Position numbers and translations under genes: made by a program. From Thalassia testudinum (lineage: Eukaryota > Streptophyta > Magnoliopsida > Alismatales > Hydrocharitaceae), in the NCBI GenBank assembly GCA_037157565.1, contig JAZHRO010000012.1, forward strand, positions 61,495,501 through 61,559,500: a DNA stretch of 64,000 bases, written 5' to 3'. This document shows, piece by piece, positions 21,401 to 31,472 of the stretch. The first letter of the stretch is position 1, and each line of letters opens with the position of its first letter. The notes beneath the pieces were generated by a model, which had not been told where the DNA came from, made no database searches, and saw nothing but the letters and a program-made list of their open reading frames with translations.

Positions 21401-24050
21401 CTACAATCAAGATCGTTCCCACGAGGAACATTCGAGATCAAGAAAGAGACCTGATAAATAAACCAAGTGATGAAAGAAAGAATAATTAGTTAAAGAAAGA
21501 AAGAAATTGAAAAACAATAGCTACTTGTCCACCTTTACTGTTTTAGCTAGCTGGTTGGCAATCTACTCAGCGTTCGCTGACGTTTTGTACTCATAACCTT
21601 TTTCAGGTCCAGGCGTTGACCAACTAGAGCCTACGACTGCAGAGGGTGCTGGGCCCAGTAGTTGTAGCTTTCTGTTGTACTCCGTTTCCTGTTGTAGTGA
21701 GTAGTTTGTTATACTTCTGTTCTCTTTTATTGTAAACTTATATTCCTGTACTAGTTTACTTCCTTACTGTTGTGGTGGTGCATACTGTAGTAGTTTGCTT
21801 CTTTACTGCTATACTTTTGTTACTGTTAGTTGCTTGCATGGTGAATGTGGTTTATTTTACTACTTTTTGGTTACTTTCTCGTTGGACGACTGGGTCTTGG
21901 GATCAGTTGAGTAGGTCCGGTCTCGTGTCCTGTAGGGATTCGAGAACCAGATCGTAACACAGGGTATAGTCGGGTAATCAGGTAAGCACGTACCCGGGTC
22001 CAGGGTTGTGGGCATGGTCACAGTCGAGGAGTGCAGGCTTAGGCGGGTCAGGCACACCAGGTCCGCGGGTGAGGTGTCACGGACGAGGTGCAAGTGTGCA
22101 TGGGTGAGAGGGACCTCACCCCATGTTTGGAGGCGATAAGCCTCTATCACAAATTCAATTTATGTGATAACGCCGCTTCTGTTGTTTCCGATATGGGACT
22201 ATCTGCTTCCGCTTCGCTCATGCACGCTGCTGCTTCTTCCTTCACCTAATTCACGCGTAAAGAGTGGTCAAAGGCTTCAATTGACCGTGCGAGGATGCTC
22301 CTGGAGGTAGTCCTCTCTGTCTGGAGTCAAAGTCCTGGAGCTGCAGGTGAAGAACAAGCTCTGAAGCTTGCTTCAGAGCTATGCGTCAATGGCGGAGAGG
22401 GGCCGGTACCTAAAATCAATAATAAGGCCTCGCGGCCTAATCAAACTTGCTCAAGAACTTCGCCGGATCACGGTGAGTGCAACAGTGGAGGTTGTGTGGC
22501 GGAACGATGTCCGTTTGTGCATGGTGGAGTCAGACTGTGTGTGTGAGAGTGAGTGTGTTCGGTGGCAATGAGGAGAGGCTAATAGCCTTGATTACCAGAG
22601 GGCTTCTGCTCTCTAGGACATGGCGGAAGTGTAGGGATGAACGGCGGCCAGGTTGGTGGAGCATAGTGGCCGTGCGAGCTCGCCAGAGGTATGCCGACGA
22701 GGTGGAAGACGGAGGGCGGTAGGACGAGTCAGCGGTCGAAATGGAGTTGCGAATGCCTAGAAACGAAGAGCGGAAGATGAGACGTCTATCTGGGTAGCTA
22801 GCGAATGAAGTAGGGTAGAGGCAGCGCCGGTTATGGAGTTGCCGACGTCAGAGAAGAGAATAGCTCCGAAGAGAGAGAGACAACGAGGAAGGAGTTAGGG
22901 CGTTGGTTGGTATGGCTCGACGCGGGAAGAATCGAGGAGGCTATCTCCGCTGCTAGTATTGCAAATAGAGGATGAAGATGCACGGAGGGGCTCGCCAGAC
23001 GTCGAGGAGCTTTCGGCCGAGAGAGAGAGAGAGAAGAATTAAGGGGGAATCTTGGCCGATTTCGAGCGTAGGGAGTTTGGCTTGGTCTAGGCTTTCTTTA
23101 TAGGTCATTAGAAGGCGATTAGAGCTTGGGAAGCAAGCTTCCAAAGCTTGGAAGGCTTGCCGGATTGGGAAATCCCTTGAGACCCAAATCTCTCATGCGT
23201 TCGCATGAAAGATTAGGTAAGTTTTAAGGCTTGGGTTCGGGTTCAAAAGGAAGGAAATTTCTTGACGAACTTCACTTTCAAATTTGAAAGGGATTCATCA
23301 AGAAATCAGGGAGTTCTTTCCAAATTATGGTCGCCGGAGCAAGTAGGAATAAGTTTAATGGCAGAAAGGACCTTTTTGCAAGAATGATGACAAAGTTAAG
23401 GGTCTATTTGAAAAGATTTTGAAAGTTAAGGGCATAAATGTAATCAGACAAGACCAAGTTGCAAACTAGGTCAAGACAAGCTTATCTTGGGTCCAAATTT
23501 TGGTATAAACCTAATTGGACCTAAGGAATCCAATGGTGAAGTTGGATTTTGGTTTTGACTATGTTGGACTAGGTAATTTATGCAAAAACCCAAATTAAGG
23601 TAAATGTCTGTCTGAGACTCTGTTCTGCGTCAAAATAGGTTCTGATGGTCAAATTGAAAGTTCCAAACCCTAGAGAATATTTTTCTATGAATTTTAGAGG
23701 ATTTAAGTGAATTTTATCCTGATCAGAACCTCAGTTAATTAAGCAGGTCTATTTTTAGGGTTTCAAAAAATCATTTAATTCTCAGAACACGTGCAAATCC
23801 TTTTCTGATTGTTTTAACCTACTTGTTATCTTTTTAAGATCATTTGACCTTCATTCAACCCCTGAGAAAACCCATGGTTGTACTGTATTCATGATCTGCT
23901 GGTAAAATTGTAATTTTAACCCTGGTTTCTTATTTTTCCCTCAGAATGATTATGCAGTGACTTATGACTCTATGGCAGTTATGTATAAGCATTTACTGAC
24001 TTAATTGGATCAAAATGAGATAGTTATGGCTCATGATGGTGTTCCCATCA
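18463..24050 (-). mobile_element. Solo LTR M of an Athila-like family, interrupted by S1
   Basis: Read on the minus strand it starts TGATGGGAACACCATCATGAG, like the LTR of A, and ends in a TGCGAGCA terminus. The duplication CGCTT flanks it at 18458-18462 and 24051-24055. Matching landmarks in order include the 'forward' block at 23490-23540 (compare 1960-2010 reversed), a pyrimidine-rich stretch at 18770-18960 that is the reverse of the GAA-rich tract of A, and the U5-like GGTCAAACACAGGGAGCAA near 18560. No internal sequence lies between two LTRs, so it is a solo LTR. Without S1 it is about 2.7 kb. Divergence from A is high. Confidence 0.88.
19092..21959 (+). mobile_element. Solo LTR S1 (family S), inserted in M
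   Basis: It starts TGTTAAGACTCG, ends ATCGTAACA, and is flanked by the duplication CAGGG at 19087-19091 and 21960-21964. It is homologous over most of its length to 31473-33996. The first kilobase is packed with AGACGTCTGG motifs and their CpG-decayed forms. No internal coding sequence is present. Long LTR and ending would suit a chromovirus of the Tekay/Del type, but nothing in the window proves the lineage. Confidence 0.9.
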
Positions 24051-24908
24051 CGCTTTGCTACCCTACAGCACTTACCACCTGGAAAGCTGATCCCTATAAT
24101 GTCACCCATCCCCTTTGCAAATTGGGGGATGGACTTCATTAGACCTTTTCCACCAATGCCAGTTCAGAAGCGGTTCATACTGGTAGCAGCTCACTACTTC
24201 TCTAAGTGGGTCAAAGCCGAGGCTATGGCTAGCCCAATGGCTGACAGGGTTATCTCCTTCGTCAGCAAAAACATTATAGCTCGGTATGGGAATACCTCAA
24301 TACATTGTCACCAACAATGGCACCCAGTTCGCCTATAGAAAATTCAATGAATTATGCACTAGCTGGGATGTCTGCCTATGTTTCACATCCGTGGGACATC
24401 CCTAGGAGAACGACAAGGTGGAGGTAGCCAACCGCCCCATCATCTTAGCACTCAAAAGTCGGCTACATCCAGCCAAAAGGAGATGGGCGGATGAGTCGCC
24501 TTGGTGTACAACATGGAAGCCCAGCTCCCCATTGAGATGATCCTTCCAACCTATCAAACACAAATCTACAACCCTGCTACCAATGATGATCAGATCCACC
24601 TAGCCCTAGACCTCGTGGTCGAACTAAGGGAAGAGGCATCGGAAGTATCCCTTAAGTATAAGGAAGAGACTGCGACCGCTTACAATAGGCGAGTTCGCAA
24701 AAGAGTGTTCTCCAAAGGAGACTTAGTCCTACGAAAGTGCGAAGTCTCCATGCCAAGCAAATTGAGTAGAAAAGTAGACGCCCCTTGGGAAAGCCTTACA
24801 AATTTATAAGAACAATCCAGGCAACTTCTATAAATTACAGACCCTAGGTAATGAAGCAATCCCTCATACTTGGCATGCGAGTAACCTACATTTGTATCAT
24901 GTATGAAA
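24051..24908 (+). pseudogene. Tat integrase core and C-terminus
   Basis: The frame RFATLQHLPPG continues the zinc finger broken at 18462. It includes WGMDFIRPFPP (first D), the region of the second D changed to a diverged VTNNGTQF-like reading after a frameshift near 24290, and a degraded third motif. The second half (24501-24780) keeps LRKCEVS and ends in a broken GPYK-like region and HLYHV. The integrase catalytic site is not intact. Confidence 0.85.
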
Positions 24909-25020
24909 AGAAAATGCAAGAGAAATAAAAGCTTTTCTTTCATTCCAAGTATTGCCCGCTACATCATTCCCGGCAAAAAAAAAAAGGCGATAACAGGACC
25001 ACTACGAAGACTAAGTGACT

Positions 25021-27544
25021 TCATTCCCAATCTTCAAAGATATCCACTTTGAGCGTTTTGGGCGACGACAAGGAGGCACGAGAGTCACTCAGCTGGGCTG
25101 GCGATGCTACAGCCTCACACAGACCCGGCTTGGGTGCCTCCTCCTCAGGGGCTGGGCTTCCTGGCTGGCTCGTGGGAACTGGCTCCGGCTTCTCGAGCGG
25201 TTCTATAGGAACCTTGCCCACAATGTGACCGTCAGTTTTTTGACAGCCATACTCCGAAAAAAACTGGTCCATAGACCAGCCGCACAGCTTCTCCACCGAG
25301 GTGCGTTTGCCCTCAAGCAAGGCTTGTACCACTGCCAAGGTGTGCTTTCCCACCTCCCTCAACAAGGCCTCCCGGTTCTCCTCCATGGACGAGTCACTAG
25401 CAAAGAACCCTATCACCATGTCAGGATCGAGCTCCGACTAGCCGACCTTCTCCAACTCGAGCACCGCCTTGCCTCGATCCTCCACTGGCTGTTGAGCCTT
25501 ACCGAGGTCGGCAATGCCTCCTCACTTGCCGACACCTCGACAAGTTTGTCAATAATCGTGCCCAAGCGAAGGCATTCTTCCTAAAAGGCCACTTCATATA
25601 CCTCTACAACCGAAGAGCGCTTAGCACCTGCACCTCCTCCTTCAAGGAAAGGATGTTGGTGTAGGAAGTCTGCAGGCGCTCAGATAAGTCTTACAAAGCC
25701 ATGATTTCAGTCTTCTGAGCTCCAATAAGACTCTCCTTCCTTCAGCCTCTCGCCCTGGGCGGCAATTCACCTCAAAGCCTACTGGGCCTTCCTCAGCTCC
25801 TCTAGCCAGGAGACTTGGCGGGCCACTTGCTACTGTGATTGTAGCTTGCAAAGGGCATCCTCCTCTCTCTTCTCCGCCTTCTCTCAAGCGATAGCTACCT
25901 CCAAATGGCGAGCAAAGTCGCATTGCTCTGCCCTAGCCGTCATGGCCTACTTTGTGATCATCTCAACTACCCCGGAAGACTTGCCAGGCCCAACGGCGTC
26001 GGCAGAAGCACCACCACATGGAACAAAAGTTGTCTCGAGAAGCTCGACCTGCTTAAAACCATGGGCGGGTATAAGGAAAAAATTCCTCTCCAAAGGATAA
26101 GTAAAGGGCAAATAAGACAAGGCTTATCACTCGAAGGTAGTAGTAGAATAAATGGTTCAGGTGCATGCCTCCCAGTTGGGAGGCAGCCCAAAATATGGCA
26201 TCCTCCAAATGTCGGATGAGCTTCCTCTCCACATTGAGCCCCCTACCTGAACTACCTGAACCCCTTGAACTATCCGTCGAGATCAAGACTACTTGGCCAG
26301 GTGTGGGCCCTATACCAGCAACTTCCAAAACGAATCCCTTAGTGGATCCAATTGAATGCCCTATCAGCCTAGGCCCCCCTCTGCCGAAAGGGTCCACCAA
26401 CATCCTTGCCCCCGTCGAGCTCCGCTTATAGTGCAGCTACGCAAAGATGCTCCCACTAAAGAAGCCCATGATCACGGCCACCTCCTACGCCATCCAAGAG
26501 AAGGCACGAGCTGACCCGAATGGGGTGCTCCACCTTCTCCTCACTCCACCCCACCTCCTTCCTTTTGGACTCCTTAGAGCGAGAGGACTGGCTTCCCTCG
26601 CTCTACTTCACGGGCCTCTCCTCCCCACAATGCGACCAATGCTAGGAGGAACCACTACCTTGACGCCTGAGAGTGTCCAGTTGAGCAAACCGACCAAAAG
26701 CTGTAAAAAAAGAACAGAACTGTCAAGCCATTAAGTAACAAGCAAAGAGGATACATATTTTAAAGCTATCACCTCCCCCCAACTTACATGACGTGGGATA
26801 GGAATCCGCAACCCACGATAGAGCCGCCCGAACGTCTTCCCGCTTGAGCTCTGAGCAAGCAATCGGCCCGAAGTCAATAATCCTATCAGCGTCTGCTTGA
26901 GTAGCCAGATCAAGCTCCTCAAGCCTAACTGGCACGTCTTTATCAAGCAAACCTTGTTAGGTATAAGGGGCACTGTGACCCTCGTCAAGAACAAAGAAAA
27001 AATGGTAATCCTACCCCTTTAAACTATCGAGCAAGTCAATTATTCAATACTTTGTCTGCCGACTGTACAGGGTGTAAGTATCAGACGAGGGCTTCCCCTT
27101 CTTAACCTTAAGGGGTATAAGACCAAAAAGAAAGTGGAATAAACCCAGGTAGGGGACAATTCGCAAATGGAAACAGATAATGGTAAAAGCATTCAACACC
27201 GACCAATAATTGATGCTAAGTTGGGAGGGGGCTAGGCGGTAGTAACAAAGGAATGAACACAAGATGGGGTTCAAAGGAACCCGAACACCATATTTGATGA
27301 CATATTTACAAATGATGAACGAGTCCTTAAACCCGTCCAAGCATAGGCGGGTCTACAGCCCACAAGGGTGGAACGGAACTCCATCAAGTCCGTACTCACT
27401 CAAAAATGCCCTAATAGCGGAACAACTACGAAAGTCAGAAGTAAAGGAGTAAAGCTCCCTCATCTCAAGAGAGATGCCGGATGAAGACGAGGTAGACTTA
27501 CCCTTGCTTGCAAGTCCAGACATCAGGAACAGTGTCTCTGACAC
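25021..27544 (-). pseudogene. Antisense ORF (aORF) of the Tat element, decayed
   Basis: On the strand opposite to pol, downstream of it, a protein can be followed in pieces. It starts at 27544 with MSETLFLMSG, continues around 27044-27340 with YGVRVPLNPILCSFLCYYRL and APSQLSINYWSVL, then 26723-26950, and ends with 25021-25419 (...KVDIFEDWE). The middle resembles the 'putative gypsy type transposon' domain (Pfam PF04195) often found as an extra antisense gene in Tat elements. Frameshifts and stops break it at several places. The role of this protein in Tat elements is unknown. Assignment is from memory of the domain pattern. Confidence 0.65.
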
Positions 27545-27952
27545 TCACCGAGGAAACCACCTCTTCGTACCTCGCCTAAGAAGGGTCCGCACCAACGACG
27601 AACAATGCTCACAAAGGAGTGGGTGGGGCATTAACTATACCCCACACCCCCTACTTATAACCCCCGTACCGGGTGGTTCCCCCCTTGCGGAGCGCAAATT
27701 TCAAAAAACAAAATCCCACGAATATAGCGCGGGTTTCAAAAAATACCCCTTTAAGGTAGGGATACCTCAGTAATTAGTACCAACATTAAATGCTTGTGTG
27801 CGCATGCCCCGTACAGCAATAATGGCGGTTGCGTCCCTACCAAGTGTGGTATTTTAGGCCTTTACACCTTATCATAATGACAATTAATGTCGATCTTGTC
27901 ATATAACAAGACAAAAAATTAAATCCTGCAGTAATTGGACATTACTCGCGAT

Positions 27953-28279
27953 AGTATAATAGGCAGACACGCCTGAAGCCACCTCTTAAGGTTAGCAGTA
28001 TAACAGGCATACGCACATCAAGTCGCCTCTTCAGGTTGGCAGTATAATAGGTGGACACGCTTGAAGCCACATCTTCAAGCCGATAGTATAACAGCTGAAC
28101 GCACCTCAATCTACCTCTTAAAGCTGGCAGTATGACAACCAAACGCACCTAAAGTCGCCTCTTAACGCTGGAAGTGTAGCAGGCGAACATGCCTAAAGCC
28201 ATCTCTCATGGTCAACAATAAAACAGGCAAACGCACCTCAAGTCGCCTCTTAAGGCTAGCAGAGAAAACAGGTACCCAC
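27953..28279 (+). repeat. 44-bp tandem array, seven units plus a part
   Basis: Units of exactly 44 bp start with AGTATAA(T/C)AGG at 27953, 27997, 28041, 28085, 28129, 28173 and 28217, and a partial one at 28261. Several odd units share CGCCTGAAGCCA-like cores and even units share CGCACCTCAAGTCGCC-like cores, suggesting an 88-bp higher order. It lies between the antisense gene and the 3' LTR of the Tat element. Confidence 0.9.
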
Positions 28280-28507
28280 ATTCCCCTTACTGGCAAGCCA
28301 CCTTTTCAATACAAAATCACCTCTCTAAAGATGGCAACATTAAAAGTACCTTGGCCACTTAAAATTACAACTCCCGCACCATAGCAAATGCTCTCCCACT
28401 AAAACAAAATAGCCAGGGTACCATTTAGGAACATCACCTACCGCGTAGTTTTAACCACTTTAGTTACTCTCTTAACAACATCTGCTAACTAAAGCGTAGA
28501 GAGCATA

Positions 28508-28910
28508 TGATGAGGGGCAAAAAGTAGCCTCAGACTTAAAACTCTACAAAAAGCCCAAAAAAAGATCCGACCATCCGAAAGTATGGATCCAACCCACCTA
28601 CAACTGGAAAGGCCCAAATATAGGTAGGTCCAAGAAACCCGACCCGCCTAAGGATCCGCCACCAACCGGTGACAAGGAAACGAAAAAAATCCAACACAAC
28701 CATACCATCAATAAATGATAACATAATTAACATACATATCTTTGCAACAGACATATCCAATCAAAAGATCTTGCAAAAAGATCAATCCAAACACTATAAA
28801 CAGTTGAAAGAAACCCTCGAGATCCTCTCTTAGGAAATTTGAGAGAAAGAGTAATAATTGTATTATCGTTTCTCGCTAGTAAATATTTGAGAGTATTATC
28901 CTCCTAAATG
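28508..28910 (+). repeat. Probable 3' LTR of the Tat element
   Basis: TGATGAGGGGCAAAAAGTAG follows a purine-rich stretch and looks like a Tat LTR start. The right end is unclear; I place it near TCCTAAATGTACA at about 28910. No other copy in the window allows a check. Confidence 0.45.
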
Positions 28911-28959
28911 TACACCCTTTTATGGTGAAACTAAATTATCAACATGCTTATTTTATTAT

Positions 28960-29300
28960 AATTACTTAAATCATTGATTCAGACCTTCCAATTACTTAAA
29001 AGGTCCTATCAGAGGTCAATTTCTGCGGCATGTAGTCTATCAATTTGAGGACAAGATTTGTACTTAGGAGGAGGGAATTGACAGAGACTTACTTGCAATT
29101 GTAGTAAGGGCAACATTCAAATGTTAGTTGCACCTGTCAAGTTGTTATAGTAAGTTGAGGGAGAACCTAGACCAAAGGCCACCTCTATAAATACCTCATT
29201 GTAGTTCCTAATTCATACATGAATGAGAATAGTTCTCTTTTTCTAACATCCTATATCTTCTCTCGACAAGTTCCTTTTTAATCTGAGCTACAATTGACAG
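28960..29300 (+). mobile_element. 3' end of a gypsy (chromovirus-like) element with short LTR
   Basis: TTTGAGGACAAGATTTGTAC followed by a GGAGGAGGGAA polypurine tract at 29067-29077 is typical of a gypsy 3' end. The LTR would start TGACAGAGAC at 29079. CTCTATAAATACC (about 29191-29203) is its TATA region. It ends around 29290-29300. No pol sequence is left upstream. Confidence 0.55.
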
Positions 29301-29639
29301 AAACGGATCCGAGCTCCCATCTTGTGTGGTTAAACAGCTTTTTTTTTTCTGAACAAGGTAAAACAGCATTCTTTTCGCTGTTTCTGATGTGGAAACAATT
29401 CAATATATTCAGAGTAGCTGGAATTTTGTGGTGCGCATTTGGTTACATAAGCTTCTAGTGGTAAATGTGGTATGTCGATCCTCTACTTGCAGTGGATGAG
29501 CATGCTACAAGAATCATACACATGGCCCTGCAGCTGTCAAGGGAAAGAAGCTTTATTGATACTTTCATTAAGCTTAAGAAGATAGCAATATACTGGATTT
29601 CACACTCGCAACCTACCATCATACACCATGAATTTAGTC
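29301..29639 (-). other. Probable 3' flank/UTR of the host gene
   Basis: It lies directly after the stop codon of the minus-strand exon. It has a T-run at about 29341-29350. A plus-strand frame at 29465-29656 exists but has no support. Nothing else recognisable. Confidence 0.35.
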
Positions 29640-30125
29640 TCATGATGGAAAGATAACCTGCCTATACATCTCTTCCTTTCCATCAGATGCATAATACCAA
29701 GACGAGGGCTGTCTACCATCATTTATTTCTGGACAAGACAACACTCTATCAGCATTCCAAAACCATGGCTGTAGGTGAGGAAGTGAAGAATGTAGCATGA
29801 CGGATCCCCAGTCTCTGATTCCTGCTCTGATATCCTTCACCCGTCTGCGGAGCAACAACTGACCAACATCTCTTCTGGTTATCTCGGAAATGGATCGGAC
29901 TGTGGCCATGCACAGTAACAGGACAAGAACTGCATCCTCTTCTGGAAGGAACTCTACTGCGAATAATCTCCAGTTTATCAGTGCTGTGGCTTTGCCGTCG
30001 GGATTTTCTGGTGCAGCCCGTATCATTGTCACATAATGTTCTTCATCCTCTTCTTGAAAGTCCCCGGAGCCAGGAGATGTGTTTTTGATTTGGTATGCTA
30101 GTTTTCTCCCTCTCACCAGCCTTAT
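29640..30125 (-). CDS. Last exon of a DUF1399/GRDP-like plant gene
   Basis: On the minus strand a polypyrimidine tract and CTCTCTGCAG acceptor end at 30126. From 30125 the frame reads IRLVRGRKLAYQIKN, then EEHYVTMIRAAPENPDGKAT, LPEEDAVLVLLLC, DVGQLLLRRRV, RDWGSVML and WFWNADRVL, and stops with TGA at 29640: 161 residues. The phase at its start is 0, the phase at which the exon at 59036-59181 ends. The pattern GRKL, GKATAL, LPEEDAV and RDWGSV looks like the C-terminal part of DUF1399 / glycine-rich-domain proteins, a plant family connected with stress and development. No frameshift or stop breaks it, unlike all neighbouring transposon frames, which argues for selection. Family name is from memory. 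Confidence 0.78.
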   Translation of the reverse strand: MRLVRGRKLAYQIKNTSPGSGDFQEEDEEHYVTMIRAAPENPDGKATALINWRLFAVEFLPEEDAVLVLLLCMATVRSISEITRRDVGQLLLRRRVKDIRAGIRDWGSVMLHSSLPHLQPWFWNADRVLSCPEINDGRQPSSWYYASDGKEEMYRQVIFPS

Positions 30126-31054
30126 CTGCAGAGAGAATTTACATGATCCCAGATTTGTGACAAGGAGCAGGGTAAGATCAGCAATAAGCATTTGTCATTG
30201 AAAAATGGATCTGCACTAACACAGTTACTAATCACATTGAGAGTGGCTGCATTTTAATATTTAATCTCTAAAGAAGAACCGTTTATAGGTGGAAAATTTT
30301 ATTTTCTTTTCCTTTTTTGAATAAATAGCTACTTTTATTAACAAGGAAGGAATTTCAGCCATAGAGTCAAATACAAATTGCACGCAGTTGACCACCACGT
30401 ATTCTTTTTTTTTTTTTTTGAAAAAAGGACCACCATGTATTCTTCATCTTCAGACATGGCCAAAAAATGCAGAATATAATTCCTAGGTTGTTGATCCCAG
30501 GACATTCAATCTTTGCAATCATCCTATTAAATTTTAAGTAAACCGGAAATATGGAAAAGATGGTTGGTAACTTCTGTGTATCATTCATAGTTTTGCAGAG
30601 GTCTTCTCAATGTCTAATCCGATTCTAAAGAAAAATGCACCCTTGAAAGACGTTAGAACACAACAGGCCCACTACGGAACGTGTCATTTGAAAGAGACTG
30701 CACAAAGACGGTTAGCCACTGGAGCTCCAATCCCAACAGGCAGAAAAATCAATATTTCCATCTTAAAATGCTCCCAGTTGAGCAACTAGTTCATGATCCT
30801 AGGCCAGCTTTTCATCGCCCCACTACTAATCCAGAAAAGGCATCTTCAATTGTTGAAGAGTAACAAACCAAGCATAAGAAATTTATCAGGGATTCTGGTG
30901 TATGATAATGAGATGCAACTTAAGGGTACAGAAGAAAACAACCTTTAGCATTCGAAATCCTCCATAAGTCTGATCACATCCCCACCCTATCTCTAATTCA
31001 TATATGATTCCTCTCGTACCTTGAGGTGGACCGTTGCTGGTTCCCCACATGAAT
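30126..31054. other. Unassigned intronic DNA
   Basis: AT-rich sequence with T-runs at about 30403-30420 and no recognisable transposon end or coding frame. The flanks of S2 (up to 31467 and from 34002) continue this background. Confidence 0.4.
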
Positions 31055-31150
31055 TGTCTTGTCAGAGACATCCGATAAAATAGCAATGATACAAAGTAGA
31101 TTAGCATGGCCCCTGTGCAAGGATGACATGCACAAAAAATCCATATGGAT
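31055..31150 (+). ncRNA. U6 snRNA pseudogene
   Basis: The stretch GACATCCGATAAAAT, then GATACAAAGTAGATTAGCAT, GGCCCCTGTGCAAGGATGAC and ATGCACAAA follows the U6 snRNA in order. U6 has ACAGAGA where this copy has ACAAAGT, and the 5' stem and 3' end are degraded. The ACAGAGA box is essential for splicing catalysis, so this copy should not work. No convincing upstream sequence element at the usual spacing and no T-run terminator are seen. Confidence 0.85.
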
Positions 31151-31472
31151 TTCACCGCCAAAGATGAAGGTAGAATCTCTGTTAGCATCTTGGTTGGCAC
31201 AACAGGACTCCTTATGGAATGCATGTCTAAGCACTAATAAGTAACAACTGATGTGGCTAATTGAACCGAGACCATTCTCACAGCAGTCTCTTCTACAATA
31301 ATCCAATCTATATCCATCAAGGGTTTAAACAAATAGGGAGAAACTAGTTTCGCATAAACAAGTATTCAGGATACATCTATAGATGGGGAGGGTCCCTGCA
31401 GCATGCCTAAATTAGAGGAATTTTACGGGAAAACTTTGTTTAAGAAGACATACCAGAGTTGAGAATGTCTCT

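Noticed and set aside
25021..25584. Plus-strand frame of 189 codons overlapping the antisense ORF
   Set aside because: The minus-strand reading has protein-like composition and fits the Tat antisense gene position; the plus frame is its shadow.
27953..28279. CRISPR-like array of regularly spaced repeats
   Set aside because: Units are contiguous 44-bp tandem copies without unique spacers, and the setting is a plant retrotransposon.
29465..29656. Plus-strand frame of 63 codons with a protein-like composition
   Set aside because: It overlaps the stop and 3' flank of the minus-strand exon and has no splice partner or recognisable domain.
31055..31150. A functional U6 gene
   Set aside because: The ACAGAGA box is changed, the 5' stem is degraded, and no T-run terminator follows.
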